From NCBI GenBank assembly GCA_028876385.1, contig JAGWSF010000060.1, positions 1 to 64,000 of the forward strand: DNA of 64,000 bases, given 5' to 3'. Below are positions 26,664 through 34,182 of the stretch, in pieces. The notes under the pieces were generated by a model. The model did no database searches. It was not told where the DNA came from and saw only the letters and a list, made by a program, of their open reading frames with translations. Source of the DNA: Acidobacteriota bacterium (GTDB lineage Bacteria; Actinomycetota; Acidimicrobiia; Acidimicrobiales; Palsa-688). The translations under genes and the position numbers were made by a program. The number at the start of each line of letters is the position of its first letter. Position 1 is the first letter of the stretch.

Positions 26664-26760
26664 CTCGCGCGCCGGCCCCGAGACCTCCGCCGTCGGGGCG
26701 GCGTTCCGCCCAGGTCCGGTGCCCCGGCGGGCCCCCGCCCGCTTCGATGTTCGCAGTCGC

Positions 26761-26766
26761 TACCTT
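26761..26766 (+). promoter_or_regulatory. -10 element of dut (leaderless)
   Basis: TACCTT, 8 bases before the GTG start of dut. No Shine-Dalgarno is present. Confidence 0.55.
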
Positions 26767-26774
26767 GATCGCTG

Positions 26775-27212
26775 GTGTTGGAGATCCCCATCGTTCGCCT
26801 CGATACCGAACTGCCCGTTCCGGCCCCGGCGCGACCCGGTGACGCCGGGGTGGACCTGCGTGCCCGTACCGACGCCGTCCTCGCCTCCGGCGGGGGAAGG
26901 GCCCTTGTACCCACCGGCATCCGGGTCGCCATTCCCGACGGCTACGCCGGCTTCGTGCAGCCGCGCAGCGGTCTGGCCCTGCGTCACGGGGTGACCCTGG
27001 TGAACTCGCCAGGGCTGATCGACGCGGGCTACCGGGACGAGATCGGGGTCATCCTGGTCAACACCGATCCCGACGAGGAGTTCCAGGTGCGGCGAGGGGA
27101 CCGGATCGCCCAACTGGTGATCCAGCGGGTGGAGACGGTGTCGTTCGTCGAGGTGGCCGACCTCGACGACTCGGTGCGCGGCCGCGGCGGCTTCGGCCAC
27201 ACGGGGCGGTGA
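26775..27212 (+). CDS. dut: dUTP diphosphatase
   Basis: A 145-residue trimeric dUTPase that hydrolyses dUTP to dUMP and keeps uracil out of DNA. All five motifs are visible: [35 protein letters not shown] (catalytic Asp), [10 protein letters not shown] and [10 protein letters not shown]. The GTG start at 26775 is supported by the -10 spacing. It is divergent from orn and 3 bp ahead of the DNA glycosylase gene, so the two form a small nucleotide/DNA-quality operon. Confidence 0.96.
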   Translation: MLEIPIVRLDTELPVPAPARPGDAGVDLRARTDAVLASGGGRALVPTGIRVAIPDGYAGFVQPRSGLALRHGVTLVNSPGLIDAGYRDEIGVILVNTDPDEEFQVRRGDRIAQLVIQRVETVSFVEVADLDDSVRGRGGFGHTGR

Positions 27213-27215
27213 GAC

Positions 27216-28076
27216 GTGCCTGAACTTCCCGAGGTGCAGGCCCTGGCCGGGTTCCTCGACGACCACTGCCGGGGCCAGGAGATCACCCGCGTGGAGGTCG
27301 CCGCCCTCTCGGCCCTGAAGACCTTCGACCCACCCGTTGACGCTCTGGTCGGCGCCCCCGTGGCCGGAGTGACACGGGTCGGCAAGTACCTGTCGTTGCG
27401 GGTCGGGGCGCAGTTCATGGTGGTGCACCTGGCCCGGGGTGGTTGGGTCCACTGGCGCGACCGGGTCCCGCCCGGCCGGGCCCGCCCCGGACGCGGCCCG
27501 CTGGCGCTTCGAGTCGGACTCTCGGGGGGTGCCGGCTTCGACGTCACCGAGCAGGGCACGGAGAAGCGTCTGGCCATCTGGGTGGTGCGAGACCCCGCCG
27601 AAGTCGAGGGCGTGGCCCGCCTGGGTCCCGATCCTCTGGCGCCGGATTTCGACCTCGAGACCCTCGACCGGCAGTTGCGCGGCGCCACCGGACACCTGAA
27701 GAAGGTCCTGACCGATCAGTCGGCGTTGGCCGGTGTCGGCAACGCCTACTCCGACGAGGCTCTTCACGCCGCCCGGCTGTCGCCGTTCAAACCGGCCGCC
27801 AAGCTGACCGCCGAGGAGACCGAACGGCTCTACGCGGCGCTCGTCGGGGTGCTCGGCGAAGCCGTCGTGCGCTCCGAAGGGCTGGCCGCCTCGGGTCTCA
27901 AGTCGGAGAAGAAATCCGGCCTGGCAGTCCACGGCCGGGCGGGACAGCCCTGCCCGGTGTGCGGCGACACCATCCGCGAGGTCTCCTACGCCACCAAGTC
28001 CTTCCAGTACTGCCCCACCTGCCAGACCGGAGGCAAGCCGCTGGCCGACCGGCGCCTGTCGCGGCTGTTGAAGTGA
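27216..28076 (+). CDS. Fpg/Nei-family DNA glycosylase
   Basis: A 286-residue base-excision-repair glycosylase/AP lyase. It begins PELPEV (catalytic Pro2, Glu3), has the beta-clamp lysine in TRVGKYLSL, the H2TH segment DQSALAGVGNAYSDEAL, and a C-terminal zinc finger (CPVCG, YCPTC). The exact base specificity (8-oxoG as in MutM, or oxidised pyrimidines as in Nei) is not certain. The central helix region with AVHGRAGQPC differs from classical MutM. It starts at GTG 27216 just after dut. Confidence 0.9.
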   Translation: MPELPEVQALAGFLDDHCRGQEITRVEVAALSALKTFDPPVDALVGAPVAGVTRVGKYLSLRVGAQFMVVHLARGGWVHWRDRVPPGRARPGRGPLALRVGLSGGAGFDVTEQGTEKRLAIWVVRDPAEVEGVARLGPDPLAPDFDLETLDRQLRGATGHLKKVLTDQSALAGVGNAYSDEALHAARLSPFKPAAKLTAEETERLYAALVGVLGEAVVRSEGLAASGLKSEKKSGLAVHGRAGQPCPVCGDTIREVSYATKSFQYCPTCQTGGKPLADRRLSRLLK

Positions 28077-28086
28077 GGGGGGTGAC

Positions 28087-28656
28087 ATGATCAGCGGACG
28101 TCGGCGCGGTGACGGCGACGCCGACGGCGACGGCGACGGAGGCGAACGCTGCGTGCACCGGGGGGTCCACTGGTACCGGGACGCCCGGGGCAACGTCAGC
28201 TTCTACGACGCCAGCGGCTCGGAATGGGTGCGATGGGCCCGGGGCGTGGACGCTCCACCCCTGCCCCCACGCTGGCAGCTGCTCGGCGTCCCGACCCGGG
28301 TGACCCGCCCCGGCTGGCGCAGCCCCTGGCGCGTCCTTCCGCTCCTGCTGCTCGTGGCGGTGATCATCATCGCCGTCTTTCAGTCGGTGCCCTCATCGTC
28401 GGGCAACACGGCCGCCGAAGCCAAAGCGGCGACGGCACTGCTCGGCCAGTGCCTGGCCAGGAACGGCTCCAAGGGTTTCAGCAGCAAACCTGTGGCCTGC
28501 ACCTCGGCCAAAGCGGCGGTGAAGGTGGTCCAGGTGGTCCCCACCACCCCGGGCAGCCCGACCTGCCCCGCCAGCACGGTGGCGGTGGAGCTGGCCTACC
28601 CCGGGGTGCGCTACCTCCACCAGGAGTGCGTGGTGGCGGTGACCCCCGGAGGTTGA
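28087..28656 (+). CDS. Single-span membrane protein of unknown function
   Basis: 189 residues. A low-complexity Asp/Gly N-terminus (a GACGGC-type repeat in the DNA) is followed by a WYRDARGNVSFYDASGSEW segment that recalls DUF2510 repeats, one hydrophobic helix (about residues 81-99), and an extracytoplasmic domain with four cysteines (QCLARNG, VACTS, TCPAS, QECVV), probably two disulfides. The tail resembles small actinobacterial LppU-like domains. Its function is unknown. Confidence 0.7.
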   Translation: MISGRRRGDGDADGDGDGGERCVHRGVHWYRDARGNVSFYDASGSEWVRWARGVDAPPLPPRWQLLGVPTRVTRPGWRSPWRVLPLLLLVAVIIIAVFQSVPSSSGNTAAEAKAATALLGQCLARNGSKGFSSKPVACTSAKAAVKVVQVVPTTPGSPTCPASTVAVELAYPGVRYLHQECVVAVTPGG

Positions 28657-28679
28657 CCGGGCCGACAGTCTGGTACCAT
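28653..28679 (+). promoter_or_regulatory. tRNA-Gly promoter
   Basis: A -35-like TTGACC (28653-28658) and -10 TACCAT (28674-28679) lie just upstream of the tRNA. The spacing of 15 bases is short. Confidence 0.55.
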
Positions 28680-28691
28680 GACGCTCCGCTT

Positions 28692-28767
28692 GCGGACGTG
28701 GCTCAGCTGGTAGAGCACAACCTTGCCAAGGTTGGGGTCGCGGGTTCGAATCCCGTCGTCCGCTCCA
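28692..28767 (+). tRNA. tRNA-Gly (anticodon GCC)
   Basis: A full cloverleaf: acceptor GCGGACG (28692-28698) with CGTCCGC (28757-28763), D-stem GCTC/GAGC, anticodon stem CAACC/GGTTG with loop TTGCCAA (anticodon GCC at 28725-28727), and T-arm with GTTCGAAT loop. Discriminator U, and CCA is encoded (28765-28767). Confidence 0.97.
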
Positions 28768-28768
28768 A

Positions 28769-28788
28769 GGCTCGTTTCCTTTCGAGCC
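28769..28788 (+). terminator. tRNA-Gly terminator hairpin
   Basis: GGCTCG (28769-28774) pairs with CGAGCC (28783-28788) around TTTCCTTT, followed by a short GATTTTCCC. It starts one base after the CCA end. Confidence 0.7.
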
Positions 28789-29073
28789 CCGATTTTCCCG
28801 AAGTGGCGGGTCATCTGGTCCAGGTGGTGCTCGAGCAGGCTGTTACCTGTCTCGACGCTCACTCTCTTGCTGTAGGCGTGATGCCAGGCGGACGGGAGCG
28901 CGGTCTGCGGAGCGCCTGTACTCGTTGAAGCCGTCAAGGTAGGGAGTTGCCGCGGAGCCCCAAGGCGAAAGCGGACCGACTCCTCACCACCGCCCCTAAC
29001 ATCAGCGCACTCGTTACGGGGTCGGCCTCATCACCTGTTGGGCGACAGGATGGCCGTGCGGCCAAGAACTTGC
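28789..29073. other. Lower-GC non-coding stretch behind tRNA-Gly
   Basis: No gene is supported here. Base composition is more even than in the rest of the window, and short frames lack the usual third-position G/C bias. It may be decayed acquired DNA next to a tRNA. Confidence 0.5.
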
Positions 29074-29385
29074 CTAGGAGTAGAGAACCCTCTTCTTCGA
29101 GAAGCCTGAGATGTGCTCCTCGAGCTCGCCCCTACCACCGCCCACGCCGCTGAAGGTGAGGGAACCAGGGTCTGTCAACCCGCCCTTCTCGATCGTCACC
29201 GTGCCGTGGTAGAAGGTCGCTCCCTCCTCCTCGAACAGCTCGTAGTAACCCTGCGGATGGTTCGGGCCGATCAGGACATACTTCTGCGCCGACCAGTACT
29301 CGGTAGAGGCGCCGTCGGCGAGGTCCTTGAGTGTCTGTCGATTGATCTCGGCCACCGCATCGAAGTCCCACTCCGACAGTTTCAT
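29074..29385 (-). CDS. Small hypothetical protein with atypical composition
   Basis: 103 residues (starts MKLSEWDFDAVAEINRQTLK). I recognise no family. It is acidic, with aromatic residues and a Gly-rich segment (FSGVGGGRGELEEHI). Codon third positions are clearly less G/C-biased than in neighbours, which together with the tRNA nearby suggests recent acquisition. The ATG at 29385 is preceded by AGGGGA. The product is complete. Confidence 0.6.
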   Translation of the reverse strand: MKLSEWDFDAVAEINRQTLKDLADGASTEYWSAQKYVLIGPNHPQGYYELFEEEGATFYHGTVTIEKGGLTDPGSLTFSGVGGGRGELEEHISGFSKKRVLYS

Positions 29386-29481
29386 GTCGCTATCCCCTGT
29401 CTCGAATCGCTGCCTAGCGCGGAGTGTACTGCGTCCGACAACCTTCGAACAGTGACCCTCTTGGGCGGACCAAAGTGCACG

Positions 29482-31149
29482 TCAGTGAGCGGCGGGGGCG
29501 GCGGCTGACGACGGGACCGGGGGATTGTTCAGCGTGGTCGGGACCTGGGATGTCGTAGTCGAGGTCGGGGGCGCCGACTGGGTCACCAGGTCCGGCGACG
29601 ACAGGGCGTAGTCGAGCATGGAGGCGTAGATCTGCAGGATCTGCTGGCCGTAGGTCGGGTCGGTGGCCCACACGCCGGTCAGGGACTCCACGGTGGCGCA
29701 GCAGCCGGCTCGACCCTGGGCCGACGGGGTGAGGACGGGCAGGACGGGTGGAGGGGCCTGGGCCGGCCCCGGGCCGGCGTCGGCGAATATGCGGAGCAAC
29801 TGCACGTGGCCGAGGACCCCCAACTGCGGCGAGGGAAAGGCCCAGCCGGCGGGGCAGGTGTCGCAGTGGCCGATCCCGGCGTAGTTGTTCAGGTCCACCG
29901 CGTCAGGTGAGGCGAAGCCGCCCGTCTCGAGGATGGCCTGGGCGAAGGCCAGGTCCCCCCGTACGCCTTCGGCGAGGCCCGCTTGGAGGTACCAGTTGGC
30001 CAGGTCCGATATCGGGGCGGCGGTCAGGTCCACGTAGCCCTGCGAGTTGTACCACTCGACGAGTTGGCGGGCGTCGATGGCGGCCCCCCCGAGCAGGCTC
30101 ACCTGCCCGGGCGGGGTGTCGGCCGGCCCGTTGAGAGAGGCGAGGGCGGCGGTCAGGGCGGCCTCGACCGAACCGAGCTGCTGGACGGCCCCGGTCTGTC
30201 CCTTCTGGTCGCTGACGAGGGTGGCCTGGTCCTGGGCCAGTTGGCGGGCCCCTTCGGCGACGGCCAGCACCGCCTGGGACAGGTCGCGCTGGTCCTGCCC
30301 CACCAGCGTGACGGCCCGGCCCACCTGGTCGCGGTCATGCGACACCGCCCCCACGTCGCGCCGGAGGTTGTGATCGACCAGGCCGGCCACCACCTCGGCT
30401 TCGGAGGTGTCGATGACCTGCTGCTGGGCCAGGATCAGGCTCTGGCCGCCGCTCGGGGGAGGATCGGTGAAGTCCCCGGTGTACATGCCGACGGCAATGA
30501 CCCGCAGCTGGGCCCGGTCCAGGCCGAGGGCGGCCTCAGCTGCGCTCAGGGTCCGGCGGTCGCCGAACAGCGCGGCCTGGTCGGCGGCGAGACGGCCGGC
30601 GGTGGCGGTCTGCTGCGCCTGGTCGGCGACCAACTTCTTCTGGTCGGTGGCGAGGGCCGCTTGGTCGCTGGTGATGGCGGCGGCGAAGTGGTCCACCGCG
30701 GCCCGGGCCGCGTCGAGGGCGGCGCGGTGCTCAGCGGTCACGACCAGCTCCTGCTGGGAAGTGATGGTGGTGGTGGGAGGCGTGGCCGGGGCCGCCGGTT
30801 GGCTGGTCGGCGGCGCGACCGGGCCGCCGGTGCCGGGCGCCGTCGAGGAGGAGCCGGCCGAGCCGGCCGGGGTGGCCGACGTGGTCGTCGTCGGGGCGCT
30901 CGTCAGCGTGCCCGTCAGTGTGCCCGTCAGTGCCTGGGCCGGCCGCTCACCCCCGCCGATGACGACCCCGCCGATGACGACCCCGCCGACGACGACCCCG
31001 CCGAGGAGGCCCCCACCGAGCACCAGCGCCAGAGTCCCCAGCCGACCCAGGAGGCGGACCGCTCGCCCACGGCCGACCGGCTCCCGAGCCGGTTCAGGCC
31101 ACGAAATCGAAGTCGATGTGGGCCGAGCGCAACCCGTAGACGAAAGCAT
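29482..31149 (-). CDS. Exported coiled-coil protein with glucosaminidase-like C-terminal domain
   Basis: Up to 555 residues. A basic N-terminus and hydrophobic Gly/Val segment (residues 33-66) act as signal or anchor, and a long Thr/Ser/Pro/Ala linker follows. Residues about 130-345 form a coiled coil rich in repeated Asp-Gln (SDQAALATDQKKLVADQAQ). The C-terminal domain (about 365-500) resembles the endo-beta-N-acetylglucosaminidase/FlgJ fold (LAFAQAILETGGFA with a candidate catalytic Glu, DLNNYAGIGHCDTC). It probably acts at the cell wall. The ATG at 31149 overlaps the P450 3' end by 56 bp. No better start is visible, so the start is uncertain. Confidence 0.75.
   Translation of the reverse strand: MLSSTGCARPTSTSISWPEPAREPVGRGRAVRLLGRLGTLALVLGGGLLGGVVVGGVVIGGVVIGGGERPAQALTGTLTGTLTSAPTTTTSATPAGSAGSSSTAPGTGGPVAPPTSQPAAPATPPTTTITSQQELVVTAEHRAALDAARAAVDHFAAAITSDQAALATDQKKLVADQAQQTATAGRLAADQAALFGDRRTLSAAEAALGLDRAQLRVIAVGMYTGDFTDPPPSGGQSLILAQQQVIDTSEAEVVAGLVDHNLRRDVGAVSHDRDQVGRAVTLVGQDQRDLSQAVLAVAEGARQLAQDQATLVSDQKGQTGAVQQLGSVEAALTAALASLNGPADTPPGQVSLLGGAAIDARQLVEWYNSQGYVDLTAAPISDLANWYLQAGLAEGVRGDLAFAQAILETGGFASPDAVDLNNYAGIGHCDTCPAGWAFPSPQLGVLGHVQLLRIFADAGPGPAQAPPPVLPVLTPSAQGRAGCCATVESLTGVWATDPTYGQQILQIYASMLDYALSSPDLVTQSAPPTSTTTSQVPTTLNNPPVPSSAAAPAAH
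30901..31010. repeat. In-frame 12-bp and 15-bp tandem repeats in the exported protein gene
   Basis: Three 12-bp units (from 30901, CGTCAGYGTGCC-type) encode a Thr-Gly-Thr-Leu repeat. Four 15-bp units (30951, 30966, 30981, 30996; the first two identical) encode GGVVIGGVV in the membrane segment. Copy number could vary without a frameshift. Confidence 0.85.
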
Positions 31150-32290
31150 TGGGCATCTCCACCGGCTCGGTCCCCGGGACCATCCGGAACGACGACACCC
31201 GCCGGACCAGCTCCTCGAAGAAGATGCGGATCTCGGTGCGGGCCAGGGAAGCGCCGAGGCAGAAATGGGTGCCGAAGCCGAACGCGATGTGGTTGTTAGG
31301 GGTGCGGGCCAGGTCGAACTCCTCGGGGCGCTCGAACACCGACGGATCCCGGTTGGCCGACCCGTACATCATGACGACCTGCTGGCCGGCTTTCACCACC
31401 CCGTCGGCGACGGGGGTGTCGACTGTGGCCACCCGGCACATGTTGTGGACGGGGGTGACGTAGCGGATCATCTCCTCCACCGCCACGACCATGTCCCCGC
31501 CCGCCTTGAGGTGCTGCCACTGCTCGGGGTGGGCGATGAGGTTGACCAGCGTCCGGGCGATCACCGTGCGGGTCGTCTCGGCGCCTCCGTCGAGCACCAG
31601 CAGGCAGTCGGCGGCAACGGTGTCGGGCGGGATGGGTTGGCCGTCGATGACCGACTGGGTCCAAACGGTCATCACGTCGTCGGCCGGGCAGCGGGCCTTC
31701 TCCTGGTAGAGCTCGACCGCCGACATGAAGAACTCCGTGGCGGCCAGGACTCCGGCCTCGTCCATGTAGCGGGGTCCCCCGCCGAGGGCAATGGTCTGCT
31801 CCGACCAGCGCTGGAGGTCGGGCCACCGGTCCTCCTCGAAGCCGAGGAGCCGGCCGATCATCATGGCCGGCAGCGGAGCCGCCAGATCCCCGACGACCTC
31901 GGCCGAACCTCCCTTGGCGGCGACGGCGTCGAGCAGCGACGTGACCTTCTCCCGGATCACCCCTTCCCAGGCCGCCACGGCGCGGGGGGTGAACCGGCGC
32001 GAGACCAGGTTGCGGCGGACATGGTGGACGGGGTCGTCGAGGCCGATGATGGCCGGGTCGGCGGGGATGTTGGGCCGGTAGCCGCCCTTGGCCTGGTCGG
32101 AGCTGATGAAGACGTCCTTGCGCTTTTCGATGTCGACCACGTCGGCGTGGCGGGACACGCCCCACAGCTCGTTGACTTCGTCCCAGTAGAGGGGGGCCTC
32201 CTCGCGCATCCAGGCGTAGTCGGCGTAGGGACCGTTGGCGTACCAATCGCCGTCGAGGAGGTCGATGCTGCGGGCGGGGGGCTCGGTCAC
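31094..32290 (-). CDS. Cytochrome P450, steroid-catabolism type (CYP125/CYP142-like)
   Basis: A 398-residue haem monooxygenase. The haem-ligand loop is FGFGTHFCLGASLAR, the I-helix has GGAETTRT (Thr pair for O2 activation), the K-helix EMIRYVTP, and the C-terminal FVYGLRSAHIDF resembles actinobacterial sterol-side-chain P450s. In mycobacteria these oxidise C26 of cholesterol. With the steroid island 10 kb away that role is likely but not proven. GTG 32290 is chosen because TAGCTT ends 7 bases ahead (leaderless). A 22-codon extension to GTG 32356 is less likely. Confidence 0.9.
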   Translation of the reverse strand: MTEPPARSIDLLDGDWYANGPYADYAWMREEAPLYWDEVNELWGVSRHADVVDIEKRKDVFISSDQAKGGYRPNIPADPAIIGLDDPVHHVRRNLVSRRFTPRAVAAWEGVIREKVTSLLDAVAAKGGSAEVVGDLAAPLPAMMIGRLLGFEEDRWPDLQRWSEQTIALGGGPRYMDEAGVLAATEFFMSAVELYQEKARCPADDVMTVWTQSVIDGQPIPPDTVAADCLLVLDGGAETTRTVIARTLVNLIAHPEQWQHLKAGGDMVVAVEEMIRYVTPVHNMCRVATVDTPVADGVVKAGQQVVMMYGSANRDPSVFERPEEFDLARTPNNHIAFGFGTHFCLGASLARTEIRIFFEELVRRVSSFRMVPGTEPVEMPNAFVYGLRSAHIDFDFVA

Positions 32291-32297
32291 GGGAAAG

Positions 32298-32303
32298 AAG
32301 CTA
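32298..32303 (-). promoter_or_regulatory. -10 element of the P450 gene (leaderless)
   Basis: TAGCTT on the minus strand, 7 bases before GTG 32290. It lies in the 83-bp divergent space with the Zn-ribbon gene. Confidence 0.5.
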
Positions 32304-32373
32304 TAGCCTCCGAATTGGTGCCGACGTGATGGGCCGATAGGCTGCTTCGTCGACACGACGCATAGGAGGAAGC

Positions 32374-32766
32374 GTGGGCCAACAGATCCCGCTGGTCGAT
32401 TACCTGGTGCTCGGTGACGAGCCCCACCTGGTGGCCCAGCAGTGCGAGTCCTGCGGTGCGCGGTTCTTCGACCACCGCAACGCCTGCGCGGCGTGCAGCA
32501 ACACCACCTTCAAGGCCGTCGACCTGCCCACCGAGGGCGTCCTGCGGGCCTTCACCATCGTCGCCTACGCCGCCCCGGGGATTCCCGTGCCGTTCGTGGC
32601 AGGGGTGGTCGACTGCGACGGCACCAGCGTGCGGGGCAACGTGATCAACACGCCGGCGGACCCCGAGCACGTGCAGACGGGCATGAAGGTCCGCCTGGCC
32701 ACCTACGTGGTCGGTACCGACGACGAGGGTACCGAGGCCGTCGGCTTCGGCTTCGAACCCGCTTAG
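32374..32766 (+). CDS. Zn-ribbon/OB-fold acyl-CoA-binding protein (DUF35)
   Basis: 130 residues: an N-terminal zinc ribbon (CESCG and CAACS) and a C-terminal OB fold (RAFTIVAYAAPGIPVPFVAG). DUF35 proteins are partners of thiolase-like Ltp enzymes and MaoC hydratases in steroid side-chain degradation, where they bind acyl-CoA. It is immediately followed by such a thiolase, so a complex is probable. The GTG start has AGGAGGA upstream. Confidence 0.9.
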   Translation: MGQQIPLVDYLVLGDEPHLVAQQCESCGARFFDHRNACAACSNTTFKAVDLPTEGVLRAFTIVAYAAPGIPVPFVAGVVDCDGTSVRGNVINTPADPEHVQTGMKVRLATYVVGTDDEGTEAVGFGFEPA

Positions 32767-32787
32767 AAGAGAGAGGGAGCGACTCCA

Positions 32788-33987
32788 ATGGCAACCGATG
32801 ACGTCTGGATCCTCGGCATCCACATGACCAAGTTCGGCAAGCATCCCGATAAGGACGCCATCGACCTGGCCTCCGACGCCGCCCTGAACGCCCTGAAGGA
32901 CGCCCAGGTGACCATGAAGGACGTCGGGATCCTGGCCTACGGCAACCTGGTCGGCCAGACGCAGGGGCAGATGCTCCAGAAGCAGATCGGCCAGACCGGC
33001 ATCCCGGTGTTCAACGTGAGCAACGCGTGTGCCACCGGCGCCACCGCCATCCGGACCGCGGTCATGGCCATCAAGGCCGGTGAGACCGACATGGGTCTGG
33101 CGGTCGGCGTGGAGAAGCTGGCCGGGGCCGGCCTGCTCGCCGGGGGTTCGGCCAAGAAGGACGGCAACAAGTACGAGCCCCACGGCCGGTACGGCGCGGT
33201 GGCCCCGGTGGACGGGCGCATCGGGACCGACACCATGCCCGGCGTGTTCGCCCAGATCGGCATGGAATACGGCCACCGCTACGGAGGCGCCAGCTTCGAG
33301 CTGTTCGCCCGAATCAGCGAGAAGAACCACTCCCACTCGACGCTGAACCCGCTGGCCGCCTACACCAAGAAGATGTCCCTCGACGAGATCATGAACGACG
33401 TCATGATCGCCTATCCCAACACCCGGCCGATGTGCTCGGCGAACTGCGACGGGGCGGCCGCCGCGGTGCTGGTCTCGGGAGCCAAGCTGAAGACCCTGGA
33501 CCCCGACCAGCAGCGACGGGCCGTGAAGATCTCGGCGTCGGTGCTGACCAGCGACCCCTGGGAGGAGGCCTGCCAGGTGCTCCCCAACGTCAACACCCTG
33601 ACCCGCAACGCCGCCGAGCAGGCCTACGCCGCGGCAGGGGTCAGCCCCGAGGACCTCGATCTGATCGAGCTGCACGACTGTTTCGCCACGGCCGAGCTGG
33701 TTCACTACGACAACTTGATGCTCTGCCAGCCCGGTGAGGCGGTGCCGTTCTTCGAGTCGGGCGCCACCTGGAGGGACGGGAAGAGCCCGGTGAACGTGTC
33801 CGGCGGTCTGGAGTCCAAGGGTCACCCCATCGCCGCCACCGGGATCGCCAACGTGTGGGAGATCTGCCATCACCTGCGGGGTGAGGCCGGCGACCGCCAA
33901 ATCCCCAACGCCAAGGTCGGCCTGGCCCACGTGATCGGGCTCGGCAACGCCTGCGGCGTGCACATCCTCGAGCGCCACGCCGCCTGA
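32788..33987 (+). CDS. Thiolase-like lipid-transfer protein (SCP-x/Ltp type)
   Basis: 399 residues of thiolase fold. Cys81 in NACATG is the acyl-accepting cysteine, HDCFATAEL and GHPIAATG carry the two histidine sites, and GNACGVHIL gives the second cysteine. Members of this subgroup with a DUF35 partner act as retro-aldolases or thiolases on acyl-CoA. It is located 21 bp downstream of the DUF35 gene with its own GAGAGGGAG ribosome site. The paralogue at the right edge of the window is partial. Confidence 0.9.
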   Translation: MATDDVWILGIHMTKFGKHPDKDAIDLASDAALNALKDAQVTMKDVGILAYGNLVGQTQGQMLQKQIGQTGIPVFNVSNACATGATAIRTAVMAIKAGETDMGLAVGVEKLAGAGLLAGGSAKKDGNKYEPHGRYGAVAPVDGRIGTDTMPGVFAQIGMEYGHRYGGASFELFARISEKNHSHSTLNPLAAYTKKMSLDEIMNDVMIAYPNTRPMCSANCDGAAAAVLVSGAKLKTLDPDQQRRAVKISASVLTSDPWEEACQVLPNVNTLTRNAAEQAYAAAGVSPEDLDLIELHDCFATAELVHYDNLMLCQPGEAVPFFESGATWRDGKSPVNVSGGLESKGHPIAATGIANVWEICHHLRGEAGDRQIPNAKVGLAHVIGLGNACGVHILERHAA

Positions 33988-34019
33988 GCTTCATCCTCGA
34001 AGGGGCCCCTCGGGGTCTC

Positions 34020-34025
34020 TAGACT
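34020..34025 (+). promoter_or_regulatory. -10 element of a small ORF (leaderless)
   Basis: TAGACT, exactly 7 bases before the ATG at 34033, with no Shine-Dalgarno. It is the same geometry as many annotated genes in this window. Confidence 0.5.
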
Positions 34026-34032
34026 CGCTCCC

Positions 34033-34182
34033 ATGACGACCGAACCGGAAGATTTCAGCCCCGGCCCGGACGACACCGCCGCCTTCCAGCGGTTCTACGG
34101 AGGCGGTACCGTCGGCGATGGCGGCCGAGACCGAGGGTTGCTCTACCGGCTCCTAGTGGGCTGGTGGCGGGACCGGGCCTAG
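34033..34182 (+). CDS. Small 49-residue protein upstream of the adenylate cyclase
   Basis: An open frame from ATG 34033 to TAG 34182 encoding MTTEPEDFSPGPDDTAAFQ and a Gly-rich middle, ending GLLYRLLVGWWRDRA. The acidic N-terminus and amphipathic Trp/Leu/Arg C-terminus look like a small regulatory or membrane-associated protein. About 82 % of codons end in G/C. It overlaps the cyclase GTG by 19 bp, so the two are probably coupled. The -10 hexamer spacing supports it. No family is recognised. Confidence 0.5.
   Translation: MTTEPEDFSPGPDDTAAFQRFYGGGTVGDGGRDRGLLYRLLVGWWRDRA

Noticed and set aside
28611-28937. A minus-strand frame with the segment DDGIRTRDPNL
   Set aside because: This is the well-known false protein produced by translating a tRNA gene in antisense.
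28768-29481. Integrated genomic island at tRNA-Gly
   Set aside because: No integrase gene and no second copy of the tRNA 3' end is visible within the window. Only a possible scar is reported.
30407-32329. A 640-codon plus-strand frame
   Set aside because: Overlaps the P450 and exported-protein genes on the other strand. Low-complexity Arg/Pro/Ser and no motifs.
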